From NCBI GenBank assembly GCA_034696485.1, contig JAQIWT010000645.1, positions 1 through 16,815 of the forward strand: DNA of 16,815 nucleotides. The letters are read 5' to 3'. Positions 11,026 through 16,815 of the stretch are shown here, one piece after another. Both the position numbers and the translations under genes were made by a program. The notes beneath the pieces were generated by a model. The model did no database searches, had not been told where the DNA came from, and worked only from the letters and a program-made list of their open reading frames with translations. The DNA is from Isohypsibius dastychi. Taxonomy: Eukaryota > Tardigrada > Eutardigrada > Parachela > Isohypsibiidae. Within the stretch, counting starts at the first letter, position 1. Each line of letters starts with the position of its first letter.

Positions 11026-14000
11026 TCACAGTTTTACGAGATCGCCCAAATTCTCACGTGGAGGTACCTAGAAAAAGCGACACAATTTCAATAAAAAAGA
11101 GCGAAAACTCCGAAAAACGCTGCAGTAATAATATTCACCATTTCTTGCGGGAAGAACTGACACAACTCTTCAAAAATCGAATGCCGGCTTTCCAGTACGG
11201 TTTTCGTTTCTGAAACAAAAAACATTTTCTATCAAGATAAAAAACGTTATACCTGCACTTACTAGTCCCCCTAATATTTCCTGCCTTGGTAGCTGAACCT
11301 CCCCCGAACAAATATCCTGGCAGTTGATGAAACTAAAACCCAAAAAGTAAGAATAAACATATCGAAGGCTGAGAAATTGGCAACTAACCTCTGACACTTC
11401 TGCGAGATCCGCCACGTCGATAACTTCTTTCACCTCGCGCTGCAAGTAGCTCACTGCTGCCACGGGATCCGAGCTGCACAATTCCCGGTATTGTTGCTTC
11501 CGAAGAATATACCTTGATTTGCGAATGATTTCCAATCCTTTCGTTTTGACAAGCTTCAATAAACGCGAAATTTCGAAATCCGTGTGCGTAAGAAAATACC
11601 GAAATAATTTCCTTACCTTAAGGGTCCAGAAGTCATCGAGTCGAATTCGGTGTGCTTTTTGCGATCTAGTTGGATTGCCACCAAATAGAAAATGCACTTT
11701 ATGCAAGGGATCATATACAAGCTGAAACGAAACGTTAAAATTATATAATTTAAGCCTCAGTTTAACTTCTGAACCTGATGCGCATATCGTGGCATGGGTT
11801 CAGGACTAGCTCGCTGTCCACTCTCGCCGACTTGGCTACTGCAGCACATGGTCCACTTTCCCGTCGTAACATTGTAAATCCAAACTGTATTCTGAATCCC
11901 ATCATCAGGATTTTCTCTGTCTTTTAAAACACCCTGGAAAAAGAAATGCATAGTTTCCAACCGGATGGCCGACACGAAACCACCTTACAAAATAAACGTA
12001 AATTTCATTCAGCTCAACATCCAGTGAGGCACGCTGAGTAAATCCAACCGGCACTGCAAATTACACTACAGCTGTTAGTGCTCAGAACGTCTGTGAAGAA
12101 AAATCTTACCCATATCGCCTGTATCTGTATCCCCAATTATTTTGAACTCTTTTTTATCCACGTCAAAAATATAGATATCTTTTATGGCTTCCTAGTAATA
12201 TTACACTGTTAAACACAAAACTGGAAAACCGGCAAACTCTACCGTACTTTATGATAATGTCCACCAAATATATACAGCAGCCGGCTTATCTGGAACAAAT
12301 GGTTTTCCAAAAATCGTTTCGATCATCAGAACTAGAATCTCAGCTCACCGGATGGAAAACAACGCAGTGTCCGACTCTTGGCTTTATCGGCGCGTGCTTC
12401 AGCTGAGAGAACCTCACATCCGGTTGAAGACATTTCCAAGTGTTTGAGGGTACGTGAAAGTGATACAGGCCGCTGAACGTGGATTCACGTTCGTCGCTGT
12501 TTTTGCTTTCGATAATACGTCCGCCGAAGACGTAAAGCACTTTGGCACTGCAGTCCATCGCGAGCTGGTGGTCAAACAGAAGTCTTGGTCCACCTTCCGC
12601 GGCGGTATCGTCGCTTATTTTGAACCACTGACGTCGCTGGATATTGTACATGTAGAAATCATTTTTCAGATTTTCAGTGTTCCTAGATGGCTGGTCAACA
12701 TATCGTCCAATAACAAACAGAAGCTGTTCATCCGGATAGAGGAACATTTTGTGGCAAGATCTTGGAGATGGGCCACTCTGAAAAAGTGGAAAGCTCGAAA
12801 TTTCTGTCCGTATACTTTCTGACCAACGTACGTTTTCTTCGGTGTTGTCGGATATTAGCGACCATTTCCTTTCGAAGACATCATATTTCCAAAAATCCGC
12901 GAGGTTCTTGGTGCCATCCCATCCTCCCAACAAGTACAGGGTCTGCGTTGTTGAATCCATGACCATAGCATGACCACCACGCATGCCCGGAAATGCTTCA
13001 TCTTCTATAACAATTCGTGTTTCAATGTTAAATATAGTGCGTTAGTTACACCGGTATTTCTTACGGGATGATGAAGGTGTGATCTGCTGCCAAACAGGAG
13101 AATACTTCTGACTTGAAACAAAGTTGTCCATGTATCCTTCGTTGACAGCATCGACCATCAGCTGTTCCGACAGAACAAAATCCCCCGATTCAACAGCGGC
13201 AGAATAAAGTCGAGCCACAAGCGGATGTTCCAACGGAGTAGTGACATTCTTCACTAACATTTTGTAACAATCACTTAAACCAAGTTCCCGAAATAGTTTT
13301 AGGCACATTCTCAGCGCGGTTTGCTGACGATACTAGAATAAAAGGCAGCTGTATCCAAAAATATATCAGTTGAAAGTGACCAGTCAATCATATACCTCTT
13401 CGATCTTGTCCACCACAGTCATCTCATCCTGATGCAAAGCCGTGCCTCTGAGTTCAAGGTACCAGATACTAAAACCCAGAAAATTGTATCAACGAACATG
13501 ATAGCAGCTGCATTCTTACCTGTAATTAAAACTTGATCCCCATGACTGAAGAGGTAGAATCTTTACGAAGGAAACAGGAAACTCCTGTCCAGCAATCATA
13601 TTCCGTAAAGTGAACGTCTCTGGACTGGCGTCGTTCTTCAAAGATCCTTCGAACAACTTGATATTGCATTTTTCATCCAATCCACCGTAAACCTCAAATT
13701 TTTTAACGTTGCAAACATGGGCCTTTTCAAATTTCCCAAATGTAATCCCCCGAAGATACGCCGGTGTAAGCAACTTCAGGATAATAAACTGAGGATGATC
13801 GTTGGTGTCCGTTGTCCATCTTGAGGAAGAACTTGATGGCTGATTCTCTTGCACTTTTCTGGAAATATCAAAAACAAACGTATTATTTATAATGAACCGC
13901 TGAGAATTTCGCGAATAGCGCCAAAATGTAAGAGCAAATGTAAACAATGTAAACACAACAAACAAATACCATACCAATGCGAATACTCACTTTGGGAAAT

Positions 14001-14055
14001 ATTCTCCAGTGTAACTCGAAGCAAAATGAATTTCATAATCCAATTTAGATGCCAT
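11026..14055 (-). CDS. MKLN1: Muskelin, kelch-repeat subunit of the CTLH/GID ubiquitin ligase
   Basis: Fifteen exons, 715 residues (human 735), in transcript order: 14055-13991, 13858-13520, 13468-13396, 13332-13065, 13004-12832, 12777-12349, 12289-12248, 12191-12110, 12053-11989, 11933-11775, 11721-11617, 11553-11389, 11332-11263, 11209-11139 and 11067-11026. The N-terminal discoidin-like domain (about 1-150) has SSRWTTDTND, ITFGKFEKAHVCNVKKF and SWGSSFNYSIWY, as in muskelin. A LisH/CTLH helical part follows (about 160-250). Kelch repeats start at GMRGGHAMV, with LLGGWDG, CHKMF, IGRYVD, FGGRI, FGGHYHK, FTQRASLD and HFLFGGNP. The C-terminus FFPQEM-VPPRENLGDLVKL matches the human end and comes from a separate 42-nt last exon. 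In known complexes muskelin binds RanBP9/10 and recruits substrates to the CTLH E3 ligase. Two introns (12778-12831, 54 bp; 11554-11616, 63 bp) are in frame without stops, so retention would not truncate the protein; the second uses an AAG acceptor. Confidence 0.96.
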
Positions 14056-14677
14056 GTTGATTTCTGCTTTCCGAACTCCGCAATTTCAATGCAAAAACTC
14101 CCCAAGCTTCCTATTTCGCTCCTTGTGAAAACACACTGCGGTTTGCAAACTTTTAAAACTCAGATAATAGTCGAGGTATCAATACGGAGTCTAAATCAGA
14201 TCCGGACCATCCGGGAAGCTTTTCAGAATTAAACGATGAATTTTCACATGTGACATCAGGGCTTCCTTCCACTTTTAGCCAGACCGGAAACAGATGTGAA
14301 ATGCACCGTTGTATGATCCATTTATGGCAAGCCAAGTGTCACATAATCAGGAAAACCATAGCCCGCGAGGCTCAGATTCAGTCACGTATAGCTCACCACG
14401 GTGTTTCTACGTCACCGATGCGTCACTGACATGAGCCTGGTCCAAAAAGTCCTGAAATAGTCCCAGTTATCCAAAATATTGCGGTTTCTCCTATTTCCAA
14501 GCTGAAGTATCATCATTTATTCTGCCAAAACCTTTATCAAAGCTTTTTCGATTGGCCATGTCGATGTTTTGCTTCTGATCCCAAACAGTAATAAACGCTA
14601 CGATTTATGTGAGCAGTGACAGACAAGGATTGGAGTTCTCGGTTTATTTTGATTTCTGCACCGGATATATACTAATT
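14056..14677. promoter_or_regulatory. Head-to-head promoter region of muskelin and mS25
   Basis: About 620 bp separate two divergent start codons. Near the middle, TACGTCACCGATGCGTCAC (14408-14426) holds two CGTCAC cores 12 bp apart, resembling CREB/ATF half-sites. A GTCACGTA lies just upstream, near 14380. No TATA box, RNA gene or protein exon is recognised. A shared bidirectional promoter is inference from gene orientation. Confidence 0.45.
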
Positions 14678-15447
14678 ATGCGACCATCACCAATAGCCGC
14701 CGCAGCATGGCGAGCGAAAAACTTCTTCATGAAAGGACCTGCACCTGTGAGGCGGACACTTGATTACTTAGAATCTGGTCATATCGCTCTGCGAGATCAA
14801 GTTCGTGTTGTTGCTGTTTATTATCAACATCAGGATTTGGCACATAAAGGAACTAGGTTCGTGCTGTGCAACCAAATATTTTTTTGCAGCTTATCGCTGG
14901 CAGTAGATTAGTTGATCGGGGATTCAGTTTATCGTGCAAATTTTCAGCTGTTTTGGGCAAATCAAATACATCGGGGTTTTCTTCTTTTGCAGGGAATTTA
15001 TTTTCTGGCATTTCCCGCAGCTGCAATATAAGAATCCAAACGTTCAGATTCTCGCACTTCAAAATTTAATGCCGACCCCGTTTGTCGAAGCATATCTCGG
15101 TTGGTGCAGTCATTCATTGATTTAATGACAGTGTTTCTTTTAATTTGCGTCGTATTTCAGAAAATGGGCAAAAAGTGCTAATCGACCTTTTCGACCATTC
15201 TCGGCAAGAGGTTCACGATCGTTTGAAGAAAACTCTCGGGAAAAGCCGACAAATTCTGGAGGCTGAAGCACAGGCAAAACGGACTGTTTCCAATCCTGCG
15301 AATTTCGGAAAAGGTTTCCCCCGACATTGTATATGTGAATTACCCGGCCAAGTTCCATGTCCCGGTGTCGTCAAATTTCCCAAAGAAATGCGAGCAAAAT
15401 ATAGGGAAAGTCCTTTTGATCCTGATAGTCCGATGAAGGAAGAATAA
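14678..15447 (+). CDS. MRPS25: Mitochondrial small-subunit ribosomal protein mS25
   Basis: Three exons: 14678-14856, 14993-15099 and 15161-15447. From the internal ATG at 14729 the protein has 173 residues, the human mS25 length, and starts MKGPAPVRRTL, close to human MPMKGRFPIRRTL. From the upstream in-frame ATG at 14678 it has 190 residues; the added stretch MRPSPIAAAAWRAKNFF is basic, free of acidic residues, and could serve as a matrix-targeting presequence. Matches to the family include FPQLQYKNPNVQI, MPTPFVEAYL, NPANFGKGF and the cysteine cluster CICELPGQVPCPG near the end. It is a structural protein of the mitochondrial ribosome small subunit. It lies head to head with muskelin and tail to tail with Rabenosyn-5, and it is transcribed toward the latter. 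Which start is used is open; conservation favours 14729. Confidence 0.95.
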
Positions 15448-15462
15448 TAGCTGACAGCACCT

Positions 15463-15468
15463 TTTAAT
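15463..15468 (-). terminator. Candidate poly(A) signal of Rabenosyn-5
   Basis: The minus strand reads ATTAAA about 92 bases past the Rabenosyn-5 stop and only 16 bases past the mS25 stop on the other strand. If used, the two transcripts overlap at their 3' ends. Confidence 0.4.
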
Positions 15469-15559
15469 CATATTTGACTTGTAAAATAATCTCTCCCGAT
15501 TCTACCGGCGTGTGACAAAGACAACAAAAAGATGAGCTGCGGAATGACTAAAAAAAGAA

Positions 15560-16815
15560 TCACAGAGTTTGCACCACGGTTTGACGGTAAAATAAATTGA
15601 GTTCGTCCAGATGATGGCTCAAGCTCGCTGCTTCATCTTGCCTCCCATCTTTTCGAGCTTGTTCGATTGACCTTTTGACAATTTCAATCTGCTGTAATAT
15701 CGGATCATCATCAGCATCTAGATCTTCTTGTTTGACTGGTTCGGGAGCCCACCCTCCTGTGTTTTTTCCATTTGACTTCGACGGAGATAGGATTTCATCT
15801 TCGGCGCCGGCAAATGGGTTCAATTTATCATCACTTTCCTCATCCTCAAACGGATTTTTGGCTGGGCACGCGGAAAACGGATTTGACCTTGGACTGGCAA
15901 CCTCTCGCACAGCTACTCTTTCCCGAGACTGTCTAGTCGATGCTGTGGCGAGCCTCCGTTGTTCCTCGGCTGCTTTCTGAGCAGCAAGGCGCTGTTTTAT
16001 CTCTTCCCTGCGCTTCCGTTGTAGCTCCTCATATTGTTCAGCTGTGGGCAATGGGGGCATCATCAGAACTCGTGCCTTGCTGTATTCGACAGCATTTGCA
16101 CGGATGTTAGTCCGTAGTTTTTCCTCTTTCGAATTTCCGGAAGGCGGTAATGCTACCACCTTCTTGCTGCAAAATAGCATCGTTAGTAACGAAGTTGTAG
16201 CGATACAGACGTTAAACTCTATCCAAAATATTCGCAGTTACCTCAACAAATCGATGGTTTCGAATAACTTGGCCAACCGATTCCGGATCTCCGTAGTCTG
16301 AGTGAGCTGGTAGTTCGTTTCACCTTGACTGAAAAGGCGTAACAGCATTAAAAACTGAGCATTTTAAAAATAATCGCTACAATATATACTTTATATATTA
16401 TACATACGCATATGTATTGCTACATATTATATAACAAATAAATCTGATATTACGAATGCCTCAATTCGCGAATTTAAAAAAACACTCACGCCAAGGAAGC
16501 CGCCATTTCAATGTATCCGGGATAGAGAGCTTCGACGTCCCCATATGCAAAAGCAAGGCGCTAATTTAGAAGAGTTGTTACAGTACATGAAGCGGAAGTT
16601 TAATGCGCTGAAAATAGGATACCTCATGTAGATCTTCCAGGTCGGTCCTCATATGCTTTTCGTCCATTTGCCTCATCCTTCTTGCCAGAGCTTCCCTGCA
16701 CAGCTCGCACACCCTCACAAGCTGCTCTTTCCTACTCCTCCCAATCGCAGACATCACTGACATCAAACTTTCGCTGCTGTTTGACCTCTTCAAAACCCCA
16801 TCCACAACACTGCCA
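15560..16815 (-). CDS. RBSN: Rabenosyn-5, C-terminal half (partial)
   Basis: Exons, in transcript order: 16815-16623 (continues past the right edge), 16560-16490, 16328-16242 and 16166-15560; 318 residues visible. The protein is a Rab4/Rab5 effector on early endosomes that drives recycling. The window begins in the Ser-rich insert of the FYVE finger, whose last cysteine pair is CELC, followed by RQMDEKH, as human has QQIDEKE. Then come YIEMAASL, the GETNYQLT segment and the PTAEQYEELQRKRREEI helix, a match to human PTKEQFEELKKKRKEEM. Three NPF motifs (NPFS, NPFE, NPFA) would bind EHD/RME-1 EH domains. The end DDPILQQIEIVKRSIEQA followed by a second helix is the Rab-binding hairpin. Human Rabenosyn-5 (784 residues) has two such hairpins; only this one is seen here. 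The N-terminal zinc finger and the rest of FYVE lie off the right edge. Confidence 0.94.
15591..15596 (+). terminator. Candidate poly(A) signal of mS25
   Basis: AATAAA lies 144 bases past the mS25 stop, inside the last coding exon of Rabenosyn-5 on the opposite strand. No closer AATAAA exists in the 112-bp spacer, so the mS25 transcript may run into the neighbouring gene. Confidence 0.4.

Noticed and set aside
11088-11139. Muskelin reading on past 11139 to a TGA at 11090-11088.
   Set aside because: The GTGAAT donor at 11138 joined to 11067 gives PPRENLGDLVKL, which matches the known muskelin C-terminus, while the read-through tail does not.
12454-12822. A 122-codon plus-strand frame opposite muskelin.
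   Set aside because: It is antisense to kelch-repeat exons with clear homology and has no signature of its own.
13887-14105. A minus-strand frame with a hydrophobic stretch that looks like a signal or membrane segment before muskelin.
   Set aside because: It runs across the intron 13859-13990; the exon at 14055-13991 in another frame matches the muskelin N-terminus.
15675-15980. A 101-codon plus-strand frame opposite Rabenosyn-5.
   Set aside because: It mirrors the NPF-rich coding exon; the Ser/Phe-rich translation is the reverse complement of Glu/Asp/Lys codons.

Overview
The window is nuclear DNA from an animal with a compact, intron-rich genome. It holds parts or all of seven protein-coding genes, split into about 60 exons. 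Introns are mostly 51-105 bp, with GT donors and T-rich acceptors of the TTTCAG or TTTTAG kind. Gene content (an NR2E nuclear receptor, an AF9/ENL YEATS protein, a C2-WW-HECT ligase, muskelin, mS25, Rabenosyn-5) is metazoan. Intron size and acceptor style suggest a nematode or another small-genome ecdysozoan, but the species cannot be fixed from the sequence. No bacterial-type operon, CRISPR array, tRNA or rRNA was seen.

Layout from left to right. On the minus strand at 13-1056 is the 5' part of an NR2E-type (tailless/dissatisfaction-like) nuclear receptor gene, with its DNA-binding domain spread over six tiny exons; the ligand-binding domain lies off the left edge. On the minus strand at 1463-3347 is a complete AF9/ENL homologue with an N-terminal YEATS domain and a C-terminal AHD domain. 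A 1.2 kb divergent intergenic region follows, with a 246 bp hAT-like miniature transposon. On the plus strand at 4561-8386 is a complete 18-exon NEDD4-family E3 ligase (WWP1/ITCH/Su(dx) type). On the plus strand at 8660-10712 is an 11-exon divergent arginine-methyltransferase-fold protein whose catalytic motifs are altered. On the minus strand at 11026-14055 is a complete 15-exon muskelin gene. On the plus strand at 14678-15447 is mitochondrial ribosomal protein mS25. On the minus strand from 15560 past the right edge is the C-terminal half of Rabenosyn-5.

Gene order alternates. AF9/WWP1 and muskelin/mS25 are head to head, so each pair may share a promoter region. PRMT-like/muskelin and mS25/Rabenosyn-5 are tail to tail with only 313 and 112 bp between stop codons, so their 3' ends may overlap. 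The genes serve unrelated housekeeping and regulatory jobs and do not form an obvious pathway.

I did not find an unmistakable new biological system. The best leads are the PRMT-like protein with a degenerate double-E loop and THW motif, the nuclear receptor built from microexons with an unusually long D-box loop, and the hAT-like element that places three AGGTCA nuclear-receptor half-sites between two promoters. Exon joins were built by hand from splice signals, phase and recalled family sequence; all summed coding lengths for complete genes are multiples of three.
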